Assembly (NCBI GenBank): GCA_029449245.1
Contig: JANATF010000007.1
Location: forward strand, 868,001 to 932,000
Reading direction: 5' to 3'
Source: Mortierella alpina
Taxonomy: Eukaryota > Mortierellomycota > Mortierellomycetes > Mortierellales > Mortierellaceae
DNA length: 64,000 nucleotides
Shown here: positions 47,302 through 58,211 of the stretch, in pieces
Position numbering within the stretch: position 1 is the first letter of the stretch
Layout: each line of letters opens with the position of its first letter
Made by a program: the position numbers and the translations under genes
Notes under the pieces: generated by a model
What the model was told of the DNA's origin: nothing
Databases searched by the model: none
What the model saw: only the letters and a program-made list of their open reading frames with translations

Positions 47302-48139
47302 AGGCAGTATTTAGAGACAGGGCGATTGAAATACGAGAATCGCGTAATATAACGAAAGACTCAGCTTCTTTGCGACCACATCTTTTTTCTTTTTTACACC
47401 TGCAAGGGTGTAACATTTCAGGGGGTAAAATGAAGGTATTACAGGTAGTAACGCCCACAATCAGATATCCCGTCCTGAGAGCGCCGAGCCATTGTGCCAG
47501 CATTCGTTCCATTGCCTCGTTTACATGCACCATTGCTCTCCGCTGGCCCATCCATGGTACCACGGGTTTCTTGCTAATTCACACCATGCAGGGGGTGGGG
47601 TATTGGCGGGGGTCAATAGAAATGTGCATGCCGCCATTAACAGCACAATCGATTGAAAGAAAAGCGCTTGGCTCCCGTCGATTTTCTTCTCGCTTCAAAG
47701 CAGAGCAAAGTGAACAGGTCCTATTTTTCCTCTCGTTATATACAATCATGATGCATCTCGACAGTGTTTAATCGGCTTTGTGCATGCATTGTCCAAGCAA
47801 AGTCGCTTTCACTCCCGCCCTCTCCCATTTCTTTCCTGCTCCCTTCAAATCCTCTGTGTCCAAGTTTTGGTGCTGTACCCGTGCTTTGTACATTAGTTCA
47901 CCCATGCACTCCCGTCTTGTCACAAACAGACACTGGATCACCACAGGAAAAAAACAGCTTATAATATTATGCGGGTATCCTTCTCAATGTCGTTCCAGGA
48001 CGAAGGAAGACATTGAGCGGATATTACTACGGATTCCCTGCAGTTCATATTTGCCAAAGTAATGGCTCAACTTGTGTAATGCCTAAAATGGACTTACCCA
48101 TTGCAGCTCGAGTAACAGGAGCGAGGGGTCTGAACGAGC
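47302..48139. other. Intergenic between TDP1 and the alcohol dehydrogenase
   Basis: TDP1 3' region and dehydrogenase promoter. Only short unsupported frames. Confidence 0.5.
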
Positions 48140-48149
48140 TATAAAAAGG
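48140..48149 (+). promoter_or_regulatory. TATA box of the alcohol dehydrogenase gene
   Basis: TATAAAAAGG, a near-consensus TATA box, lies 316 nt upstream of the first ATG. It is followed by a C/T-rich leader. Confidence 0.6.
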
Positions 48150-48455
48150 GAGCAACAGGGGGGACGTTAACTCTCGCCCACTCTTTGTCTCTTCTTTTTG
48201 CAATCGCTGTCAAGTCAGTGACTTATTGCTCCATTCTTTTGCTTTCAACCCACTGCCGCTCTGTGCGACCTTACAACTTTAGGACCTCTTTTTTATTGCC
48301 CATTGATCCGTTCCATCTCTTGTTCCCAGCAGCCGCACATCTTGACTGAAAATCCACTCACTTCCAGCCGCTTTGCCCGCTTGGAAACACACAACCAAAA
48401 AAAAAAAACTAGTCCTCGTGCCACTGCCTGTTTCCTCATAAAAAGATCATCAAAA

Positions 48456-50243
48456 ATGCATCAATACTCCTCCCCCACGGCCACTTTCTTCTCTTCCCTC
48501 AAATCGCTCTTTTGCCTCTCTCCTTCCACCCCTCGCCATCCTTCCCCTGCGCCCCTCCGAGCACGTTACGCATCGCAGATTGCGAACCCGCCTCCTCATT
48601 CGTTGCAGCGCAGCCCCTCACAGCACCACCTCAATTGTTCCTGTGAGCAACCACATCCTCTTGAGTCGTCCTACATCCCGGCTTTCGAACCCCCGATCCG
48701 CAGAAACGAAAAGAGAATAAAGCTCGAGGTCATGACACGCGAATTGATGATCCCTTCCTCCACATTTACGGCCTTTGCCTCTGGTCCCGATGGCAAGACC
48801 TTTGTTGAGAAGCACCTCGAGCTCCCGGCGCTCGGCAGAAACGATGGTGAAGTGATGCCCAAAAGCTGCATGATCTTTTTTTTTTTGTAAACTTTTGCAG
48901 GATTTTGATCTAACCATGTCACATTTTGCTTTTTTATCTTGCTAAAATCACACCCCTATACCAAAAACAAAAAAAAAGTTGCCATCGCGATTATCTGCTG
49001 CAGTGTGTGCTTCACCGATACCATGTACGCCGCACAGCTCGAGGGCTCCGTGGTCGGGCACGAGATCATTGGCCGTGTCGAATTCAAGGGCGAGTCTGTC
49101 ACGAATGTCAACGTGGGTGACATTGTTGGGTTTGGGTATATCCGCTCGACCTGTCTAGAATGCCAATACTGTCTTCAGGGGCAAGAGAATATGTGCCCGA
49201 AGCGGACAACGTTCTCGGACGGGGTGGGTGGTTTTGCGAATGCGAGCGTGTGGGACTCGAGGTTTGTATACAAGATCCCAGAGACGATTGAACCGAGGCA
49301 CGCAGGACCACTGACATGCGCGGGCGCGACGGTTTTTGCGGCATTGTATGGGTATAATGTGAGTCCCACCTCGACGGTCGGCATAGTCGGTATGGGAGGC
49401 CTGGGACATTTGGCCATCAAATTCGCGAAAGCTTGGGGTTGCAAAGGTAACGTTCATCGTGAGAGTGCTTGTGGTCCATCTTGAGAGCGACTCATTTTTT
49501 TTATTCTTTACCGAGAGAAAAAACACAATATGCCTAACCTGTCCAATGTTGTTGCTGTTCTTTTTGTGATCTCGATTTCATTGCTGCCACCAGTCGTCGC
49601 GATTTCCTCGAGTCGCGACAAGGAGCATGACGCTAGGGCGTTTGGTGCACACGAATTTGTGTGCACACAGGACCCTATTGCCACATCGACCAAGATGGAC
49701 TACATCCTCAACACTGTCTCGGGCGATTTACCGTGGGAGACATTTATCAACCTCCTCGAGACCAACGGAACTCTGATCAACATGGGTGTGTCTGCCAAGG
49801 GATCGATGGAGATCCCATACTTTCCTCATCTTTTCAAACAACGTATGTTGCATTCTGAAGGATCGTAGTATTGGGGTAGCGCTTGTTTCAGGTGATATCG
49901 CCTTTCCACTAATCATCATTTGACATAACCGCAGTCAAGGTCGTAGGTTCACTGGTAGCATCGCGTCATGTTGTAAAAAAGATGCTTGACTTTGCAGCAT
50001 TGCACAACATCAAACCAGAGATTGAGGAGCTCGACATGGACGTGAAGGTAATACATACCACAGGCTGATCAGTTATGAAAGTCGTTTCACAGATTGCGAC
50101 TGCGCGCGCGAACTTCTGTGACTAAGGTTTGGTTTTCATCCTTTTGCTGCTGATAGGGTTGTCGCGAGGCATTCCGACGCGTCACGGAGCAGAGGGCACG
50201 ATATCGCGTCGTGCTGAACGTGCCTCCACGGCTGGCACTCTGA
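48456..50243 (+). CDS. Zinc-dependent NADP alcohol dehydrogenase (cinnamyl-alcohol-dehydrogenase/ADH6 type)
   Basis: Medium-chain dehydrogenase reducing aldehydes with NADPH. Five exons (48456-48846, 48979-49446, 49594-49842, 49935-50047, 50157-50243) give 435 residues. Seen: the catalytic-zinc Cys in CSVCFTD; His in VVGHEIIGRV; four structural-zinc Cys in CLECQYCLQGQENMC; YNVSPTSTVGIVGMGGLGHLA for the dinucleotide; VVAISSSRDKE at the second strand; and the C-terminal CREAFRRVTEQRARYRVVL. The stretch between the zinc Cys and the zinc His is about five residues shorter than usual for the family and lacks the usual Pro. The first 90 residues (Ser/Pro/His-rich) are extra; the fold begins near the internal ATG at 48732 (MTRELMIPSS), an equally possible start. 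The exon 2 acceptor ends in AAG after an A-rich tract. Confidence 0.88.
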
Positions 50244-51351
50244 TAACGTAGTAATGGCAGTAGTTTATGAACATAGAATGGAATGGCTCCTCCCCCACCA
50301 AAAAAAAATGTTTTTACCTCACAGCTGGCCGAGCTGGAAAATGTTGGTGGCACGAGAATCAGCCACATGGGATCCTTCAAGAAGAAACGAGAGACAACAC
50401 GGCGGAGCGAGAGCAGATGAGCGCATGGGAATCCATCGCGCTCCTCAGACACACACACATTCTCACACTCGCCACTACCTTGCAGCCCTGCTGCCATGGC
50501 AGTGTGCAGCATGCCTGGACAACTCATGCGCACCGCCGCACCCCCTTCACACAACTGCATCCGCTGCCAAACCTTAAACCACGTAGAACGCCTTTTTGCA
50601 ATGGGAGGCAGAGGCATGCGTTCTCGGGAAGGAGCAACGCAACCATCGCATTCCAGAATAAAAAAACCAAAACAAAAACACAAAAAATATATTGCAACTT
50701 CATCCTTGTCACATCCACCCCGTCCGCCGATGCAGCAGGCGTCTCCTTGCCCGCGTCTCACCCCACCACACAACTGAGCACCCGCAGGATCACTCACGCA
50801 GCAAAAGAACAGGACTGATCTGGCACAGCTTAATCGCCCATCGACTGATCAACATAACAAAACTGCATATATCGCCGATTCACAAGCTTGACTTAAGAGC
50901 CTCCCCCTGCAGGATCCATCGTTGGCCCTCAATCCGCTTGAACGACCCTTGACAACAACACAGTCATAGCGTAGAGTGGATGACCACCAGTGGAAAGGTC
51001 ACGAACCAGTCGGGAGACAACGCTCCAACAGCAGATACTGCACCCTTTACGAGGTTAGGCCCTCGCGAAGCGAAGAGATATTATAAGACAACGGGCGATG
51101 ATAAAGAGCATAGAACATTCTCGGTAACACCTCCGTCTCTCTCTCTCTCCATCTCTCTGTCACTTTCTTTCTCTCTCTATCATTCTTTCTCTCGCTATCT
51201 CTCTTTGCGTAGCTCAAAGAGTAGAAACCATCTAGAACCGGCTCACGGCGTCAAGTCACGACCAGGCGACGCGACCGGACCCATCATACCTGCAACTGCA
51301 ACTTTGGGATCAACATCAGAAACTGCCGCGAGGGTTACCCAGCCTTTACCC
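50244..51351. other. Intergenic and leader upstream of the zinc-finger factor
   Basis: Holds the dehydrogenase 3' region and the promoter or leader of the next gene. A CT microsatellite-like tract lies at about 51133-51215. A frame in phase with the factor runs back to an ATG at 50980 but would translate this tract into Ser/Leu repeats, so it is judged non-coding. Confidence 0.5.
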
Positions 51352-53534
51352 ATGTCGTCTGCCGCTATCCGCTCGCTTGGCATACGCGGAGCTACAGGGC
51401 CTCGACAAGGGGTCTACCGTCCCTGCGCCCGTTGTCGCGTCAAGAAGACGAAATGCGACAGATTGAAGCCGGCATGCTCGAGCTGCGTCAAGGCCGGATC
51501 CGACGTCATGTGCGTCTATGATAATAATGAGCCCTCGCTTGATGCTGATAACGATGTCGCCTCGACAGAACCAATTTCTGATATTGCTCGAACCAATAGC
51601 GCAGCACGCATCGACTCTGAACACAGTAGCAAGAAGGAGGCATCGTCAAAATTCAAAAAACTTGAATCTTCTGACAACGCGGCAGATGTGACCTCCAGAG
51701 GCGCCAATGGGCATACCACCAGGAGCAGCGGCGCAGGTGACAATGGCAGCACTAGAGACAATGGCAGCAATGGTGCACACAGTAGCACAAGTCATGACAA
51801 CAACACGCAAAGAACACCAACATCTTTCGGGAACAGGGACGACAGGACTGGATTACCGCTATCTAAGAAGACCAAGATAGGGTCGGGATCAGGGTCAGCG
51901 CAGATAACTAAGCCAAGCCCTCTGCGCCGTACCGGTGTATCTATATCAGAGGTAACGAAGGAACGAGAACATGCTGCGGATGAAACCGTCGATATAATGT
52001 CTATAGACGACGCAGAAGGTAACGAGGATCGAACAAGAAACAGACTCCAACCCGTGAGAACTGTCGGGAAACAAGCAAGGGCTTTAACATTCGTCGTCTT
52101 TTATCTTGGAACTTATGCATATGCATATGATAGACAAGCTGGTCTCGGGGCTCACCGTCAAAGAGTCCGTAACGGATAATGCGTCTTTTGAAACAAGCAA
52201 GAGAATCAGTACTTATCCGCCTGAGGATACGTCCTCCCACGCCACCGCCGCTCCCGCCAACAGCAATGTAGGAGGAGGGATCACTTCAAGGCCTAAAAAG
52301 CAGATCAAAACCACCTCGACAGCTGGAGTTGCTCAGTCTCGCATTATGGTCGACTTACCAACAACAAAGCCGTCACCAGTGTTTGTCATCGACAGGACCC
52401 AAAGAGCTCGGAAATGGGGTCGCTCACGTATTATGGTCCAAACCCTTGGTGGAGAAATCTCTGTCCCATTGTGGACATCTGGTAAATATGGGTGATCATT
52501 TGCGTCTAGAACGAACGGAGACAGCTGCTCTTGTTCTAATCTGTTTGACCCCTTCTCTTGGCTGCTTCTCGACAACAGATCAGCAAATGTTGCTTAATGA
52601 GCCACGCCCATACTTTGTGCAGCGATCATTCCCTCATCTGACCAATCAAGCAGCATCCTCATCCTCGTCCTCGTCCTCAACCGCGACGAATCTGGCACGC
52701 ATGGCAGTATTGAATCAACGGGACAGCAAACCGGGCTTCGACACCCCAGAGCGTGGAAGCACACCCGACAGCCGCGAGAGTTCTCCAATCCAGCCATCCT
52801 CGCCACTCATGGCCACCATGAAAAAGAAGAAACGCGGCTTCCGGAAACACATGCATGATGTGGCAGACAGGAGCGCTGGCGCTGTCCATCATCACCAGGA
52901 TATTTCGGTCGCACCTACCCAGAAGCGAAAGCGAGTGGCGGGCTCGTCTTCCTTGGTGACAAGTGACGACATCCTTGGGGCAGCAGTAGGAGACGAGGAT
53001 GGTCAAGGAGAGCTTTCCAGCTCCCGATCAACACCAGCTCCCACCTCGCGGTCATCCTCGGCATTGCCAACCAAAAATTCGATGAGCCACAAACCGCGGG
53101 CTATCCCAACCCGACCTAGGATGTATCCGTGCTCATTTGAAGGCTGTACGAAATCGTTCATGGACAAGTTTCATCTCAAACGACATGAGACGCGGCATGT
53201 TACGCAGGTGATTGTTTGTGGAGTGGATGGCTGTACCAAAGCGTATGATTCTTTAAGCACGATGAGGCGACATCAGAGCATGATGCATAAGCAGTGGAAG
53301 GAAGAGATGGCTGCTGCTGGCGTTGATGTGGGGATTCGAAAGGCGTGGCAGCAGAAGCAGGATGCGGAAAGGAACAAGAGCTCGCGACTGAGCGAGGATG
53401 AGGATGGAGAGGAAGACGATGGTCCAGGGGAAGGGGAGGGTGCGGCCGAGGAGGATGGTCCAATTGAGAGCCCAGGGTCCTCGCCTGGTCCATCGGCTCC
53501 GACCTTCAACGACAATCTCCGATATCATGACTAG
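51352..53534 (+). CDS. Transcription factor with a Zn2Cys6 cluster and two C2H2 zinc fingers
   Basis: Three exons (51352-52018, 52134-52481, 52579-53534) give 656 residues. Near the N terminus is a canonical fungal binuclear cluster, C25-x2-C28-x6-C35-x6-C42-x2-C45-x8-C54, with the basic RVKKTKC loop. A disordered Ser/Asn/Asp-rich region follows. Next is a compact segment around the second junction (PVFVIDRTQRARKWGRSR, VQTLGGEISVPLWTSG) that looks folded but is not a domain I can name. At about 520-574 are two C2H2 fingers (CSFEGC...HLKRHETRH; CGVDGC...MRRHQSMMH), then an acidic tail. It is nuclear, presumably DNA-binding. Reading phases join in all three exons, so the two finger types are in one gene model. 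An upstream ATG at 50980 is in frame. Confidence 0.82.
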
Positions 53535-53838
53535 ATTAAAAAAAAACAAAACATTGCTCATCTAAAGAAAGATTTGCTGCTTCTTATCACGACACTGTTA
53601 CCAGGAACCGGCTACAGATCCCTGTGAAATTCAGTCCCCTGGCGCCTCATAAGCGCGTCACGCCTATTGAAAAGTTTAAAAAGGCTATCGCCTGGCATTT
53701 GCCATCATCTTTGTTTGAGTTGCAACTGCAAATAGACACGCCAACACCAATACCCCTCAAACCGAGGGGGGGGGGGGAGGGGTTTAGAAGAGAGTAAAGT
53801 AATATGTTTCGGTAGGAGGTGTGGCTGTCTGAACTCCG
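53535..53838. other. Sequence between the zinc-finger factor and the tandem repeat
   Basis: Factor 3' region with a run of 12 G at 53766-53777. No gene. Confidence 0.5.
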
Positions 53839-54405
53839 GTGTCTAGTAATTTGACATTTGGCATGCATTGGCGTGTGTTGGTCAATGCTTTGGTGTGCGC
53901 CTTCCTTGGCAACTGACTATATAATTTCCTGTGGTACCTTACACCTCGCAAAAGTACCGCGCTGGTATGTGTGATCAAGATTCTCAAGTACCTTTTGGTA
54001 ACCCACCCTAATCTGTAGCTGCCCGCCTCGGTGTCCTGTAGTTTGACATTTGGCGTGCATTGGCGTGTGTTGTTCAATGCTTTGGTGAGCGCCTTCCTTG
54101 GCAACTGACTATATAATTTCCTGTGGTACCTTACACCTCGCAAAAATACCGCGATGGTATGTGTGATCTAAATCCTCAAGTACCTTCTTACAACCCACCC
54201 TAATCTGTAGCTGCCCGCCTCGGTGTCCAGTAGTTTGACATTTGGCGTGCATTGGCGTGTGTTGTTCAATGCTTTTGGTGAGCGCCTTCCTTGGCAACTG
54301 ACTATATAATTTCCTGTGGTACCTTACACCTCGCAAAAGTACCGCGCTGGTATGTGTGATCAAGATCCTCAAGTACCTTTTGGTAACCCACCTTAATCTG
54401 TAGCT
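53839..54405. repeat. 192-bp tandem repeat, about three copies
   Basis: Units start at 53839, 54031 and 54223, exactly 192 bp apart. Each carries the shared blocks TTTGACATTTGGC, GCATTGGCGTGTGTTG, GCGCCTTCCTTGGCAACTG, TATATAATTTCCTGTGG and CTCGCAAAA. Copies 2 and 3 are more alike than copy 1. 192 is a multiple of three, and on the minus strand an open frame (54143-53784) runs through almost two units as a 64-residue repeat, but an extra T in copy 3 breaks that frame. No transposon ends or coding family were recognised. Confidence 0.9.
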
Positions 54406-55811
54406 CAGGGCTATGGCCGCTCGCCTTCACGCAAAACTAAAGGCGACAACTATCCTGTTGACGGTCTAAAAGTCGTGACTATATACTACTATCTCGGTAG
54501 GGGGGAATGTAATAAACTGTGACGATCTTTGCGGTGCACCACCTCTAGAGCCAGCCGTCAGGCTCTTTGCATGAAGAACAAGAAAGGGATACCCTAGCCT
54601 AGAACTTGCGTTTGGTTCCAACCCTCAACCCTATTCTTATTCACCAGCTCAAGGAGGATAAATCGCCTAGACCCCAACACAGACTTCATAAGCAACAAGA
54701 CGCCAATGAGAGATAGGCAAGAATGCAAGGAAAAGAGTCGACGCAAATAGCATCTCGTTTTGCTTTGACCATGTAACCAAGGAAAATGTTTGCATCTAAA
54801 TTAGTTCGCCCCTGCACGTTACGCAATAATCACTCGGCGCACAAGCTGCATGAACGCCGTTGGCTGTGGATGGCGACGGGTGCACAGATCATGCATTAAG
54901 ACTAAGTAATTGGCATCGGGAGCAGAATGCTGAATTTCCTCCTTGGATCGGGTTGGTGCCCCATGACCCAATCCAACTAGGCTATGCATTTTTGCTTGCC
55001 CAGGGGGCACCCAGTCCGAATGTTCCTGGATAGAGGTTACTTGACTTTTTTAATTACATGCGTTCGAATGCTGCATGCGTGCATGTCGTAGTCGTTTGCA
55101 AGAGGGAGGACACACATGGCTGGTCGTAGTGCAGCACAAACACTTTGCATGAACGTTTAATCTTGAACGTGCTCATTTTCCATCGTGAGGTTAGGTGCCA
55201 ACTTTGTCAATCCAACCCGGTCGTTCAATGTGCTTCAGGGATGCCGTTCATGTTTGGGAATAACTCGAGCCATTACTTGTGTGCAGAGCCTTTGCAAATG
55301 ATAATAATCGCCTTGCAACCAATGACTTGACCACAAGAAATAACTTTTTCAATCCTTGTGGCAACAATGTGGCCCCTGACTCGGCTGGCGTACTGTAGAT
55401 GGAAGCCATGAACTCTCCCGACTGGTGGACCGAATGGCAGCCGACTTTCTGTTTTGCGCTCTTGTTGGGAGGTACAGAGAAGATTGGTGCGTGCATGCAA
55501 AGAGGCTAGTTGGGAAAGGGGGAGAATGGAAGCAGAGATATTGAAAAAAAGTACCCTGCACCCAGATAGAAGTACAGTACGGCGCAACGATAGACATGAC
55601 CGAGGAAAACGTCTTGCGCCTTCCTTCTCCTTCTGTCTTTCTCATTTTCATCTCCTTCCACGCACCTGCCTCTGCCTTCCTCCTTCCCTCTCGCCTCCAC
55701 GATTACACATCCGTTCTTCCTAATTCCCGCCTCTCTCCTTATTTATTCAGCCGTGTTCGAACCTCTTGTCCCACAGACGAATTATACTTTCAAAGCAACA
55801 CAGTACGCACC
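54406..55811. other. Intergenic upstream of the purine transporter
   Basis: No gene, tRNA or repeat recognised. The last 200 bases are a C/T-rich leader with the transporter's probable transcription start. Confidence 0.5.
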
Positions 55812-57914
55812 ATGGCCTCACCATCACTTCTCGACGTCTTTAATCTGACCGTGGCTCGATCTGGTTTCGGGCGATATTTTAGTCTCGAAGGCTCTGGTGC
55901 GCGACGAGAGCGTGCGGGATCCAGATTCACAACTGAATTGCGTGCGGGTATCACAACCTTCGTGACAATGGTGAGTGACAAGGGACTTAAGAATAACTTA
56001 TTGATGTTCAGGGAGGCCCTTGGGTGAAAAAGATCACCTTAGTACAGCCATGCAACTCTGAGAGCATTCATCCGAAATGCAAGGCAGGGTGATAGTCTAT
56101 GAGAGACAATTTTCACGACATTAATGCAGCTCTTAGTCTCCATCTCCCAGCCGATGAATATCCCACTTCCCAGTATGCATGTGCACCTTTCGCACCATCG
56201 ATTGCAAAATAGTAACCAGGTGGATACTCTTTACCCTCCTTCCTCGCGTCTCGAACAATTTCTCCCTACACTACCACGCATTCTGTAGGCGTATATAATT
56301 TCAGTCAACGCTATGATTGTGGCCCACTCGGGGGGCCCCTGCGTTTGCAAGAGCGAGAACTGTGACTCCGACCCCGATTTCATTGCATGTCTAGCTGTTT
56401 TAAAGCTCGACCTCATCACCGCCACGGCCGCCATCTCCTGTCTCTCCAGCCTGCTCCTGGGTCTCTTTGCAAACTTACCCATCTGTCTCGCTCCCGGCAT
56501 GGGCCTCAACGTCTATTTCACGTACATCGCCGTCGGTGCAAATGGCTCTGGCAAGGTCTCGTACGAGACTGCCTTGACCGCGGTCTTTATGGAGGGGATT
56601 ATCTTCCTCGTACTTTCCATCGTGGGTATCCGCCAGTGGCTCGCCAGGCTGATCCCTCAAAGCATCAAGATTGCCACGGGGGCAGGGATTGGGATATTCC
56701 TAGCCTTTATAGGGATGCAATCCTCCGCAGGGATAGGTCTTATCGGCAGTGACAAAGATACGGTAGTCACTCTGACCGGCTGCATTCGGGACGCGACAGG
56801 CGCCTGTATGCCTGGAACTCACATGAAAAGTCCTACGACGTGGATGGGCATCCTTGGTTTCGTAATCATCTCGGTATGCCTCCTCTTCCGCGTCAAGGGA
56901 GCGGTCCTCATCGGAATGATCTTCATTTCTGTCCTATCGTGGATTCGCGGCACCCCCTTCACCTACTTTCCTTATACGCCTCAGGGCAACGAGATGTTTG
57001 CATATTTTAAACAGATTGTCAGCTTCCACCCGATCCAAAGTATCTTTTGGAAGATGGACTTTCGTCTCCAAAGCTCCGAGGTTTGGTTCGCCATGCTCAC
57101 TTTTCTGTATGTCGACCTTCTGGACTCGACCGGAACAATGTACTCCATGGCCAAGTTCAGCGGATTCATGTACCGCAACGGCGACTTTGAAGGCTCCTCC
57201 ATGGCCTTTATCTGCGACGCCTTGTCCATCGTCATCGGTGCCTGCTTCGGACTGCCTCCAGTCACCGCCTTTATCGAATCCGGTGCCGGAATCGTCGATG
57301 GAGGCTGCACAGGGATCACTGCCATCATGACCGCATTCCTATTCTTTATCTCGCTCTTCTTTTCCCCCATCTTTGCCTCTTTCCCCGCCTGGGCCACCGG
57401 TCCAGCGTTGATCGTCATTGGCTGCCTCATGGCCAAATCCGTCCGCTCCATCAACTGGGGTTATATAGGCGACGCCATCCCTGCGTTCATGACCATCGCT
57501 CTGATGCCACTCACGTACTCGATTGCATATGGCCTGATCGCCGGTATTGCCACATATGCCGTGATTAACGGAACAGCATACCTGCTTGAAGTCATTTCTA
57601 GAGGTCGACTCGTTCCCGCGGACAAGGATGTCAAAGAGCCCTGGGGGGAGGATGCATTCACGCTCGCGAATGTGCTTCCACCGTGGCTTCAGTGGTTGAT
57701 CTGTAAGGCGACCGGTCGCGTGTATGTGAACCCTTTGGATGTGATGGAGGAAGAGGAGAGGTTAGAGCGAGAGGAAGCTGCTCTGTCAGCATCCAAGAAA
57801 CAGGAAGAGAGTATCCACATGCAGGAGATGGAAACAGATAGTAATGTCACATACCCGCATAACCGACACCTCAGTCTCCTTCACGACCATGACTTGGGTA
57901 GATACTACCATTAG
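55812..57914 (+). CDS. azgA: AzgA-type purine permease (hypoxanthine/adenine/guanine:H+ symporter)
   Basis: A plasma-membrane importer of purine bases of the NAT-related AzgA/NCS2-like family. Two exons (55812-55970, 56289-57914; 318-nt intron, phase 0) give 594 residues. Visible: the N-terminal RAGITTFVTMAYIISVNAMIV; LGLFANLPICLAPGMGLNVYF (substrate-site helix); TALTAVFMEGIIFL; KIATGAGIGIFLAFIGMQ; FLYVDLLDSTGTMYSMAKFSG; GLPPVTAFIESGAGI; and GPALIVIGCLMAKSV. About 14 hydrophobic segments fit the family fold. The N and C termini are hydrophilic and cytosolic, with a charged coiled-coil-like C-terminal stretch (EEEERLEREEAALSA). Confidence 0.94.
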
Positions 57915-58211
57915 ATTTATACCCATAAACTCTCTCGTGGGGGGGTTTTTTTTCTAAAGGGCCGTGAAAATGTTTTTTATTGCGTTTCAAGACCGCTGAA
58001 TACCATAGACAATGCTTTCAGCTGTAATGGGCATAGGTTGGGTGCGACGAACGCGATGCTTTGGGGACAGGGTATGAGCACACAAGAAGTTGGAAAATAA
58101 CATACAAGAGCAAGAAAAAACGACAAGACCAGGAGAAAAATACCCATCCCAGGGTGGGGGTAAAGGGGAGAGCGGGATACAAACAAAGTAGAAGGCAACT
58201 ATGGTCCCGGT

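Noticed and set aside
50087-50797. Minus-strand 236-codon frame
   Set aside because: Antisense to the last exon of the dehydrogenase, Cys/Gly-rich by chance, with no family features.
50980-51351. N-terminal extension of the zinc-finger factor
   Set aside because: It would encode a Ser/Leu run from a CT-rich tract, and no domain lies in it. It could still be coding if the upstream ATG is used.
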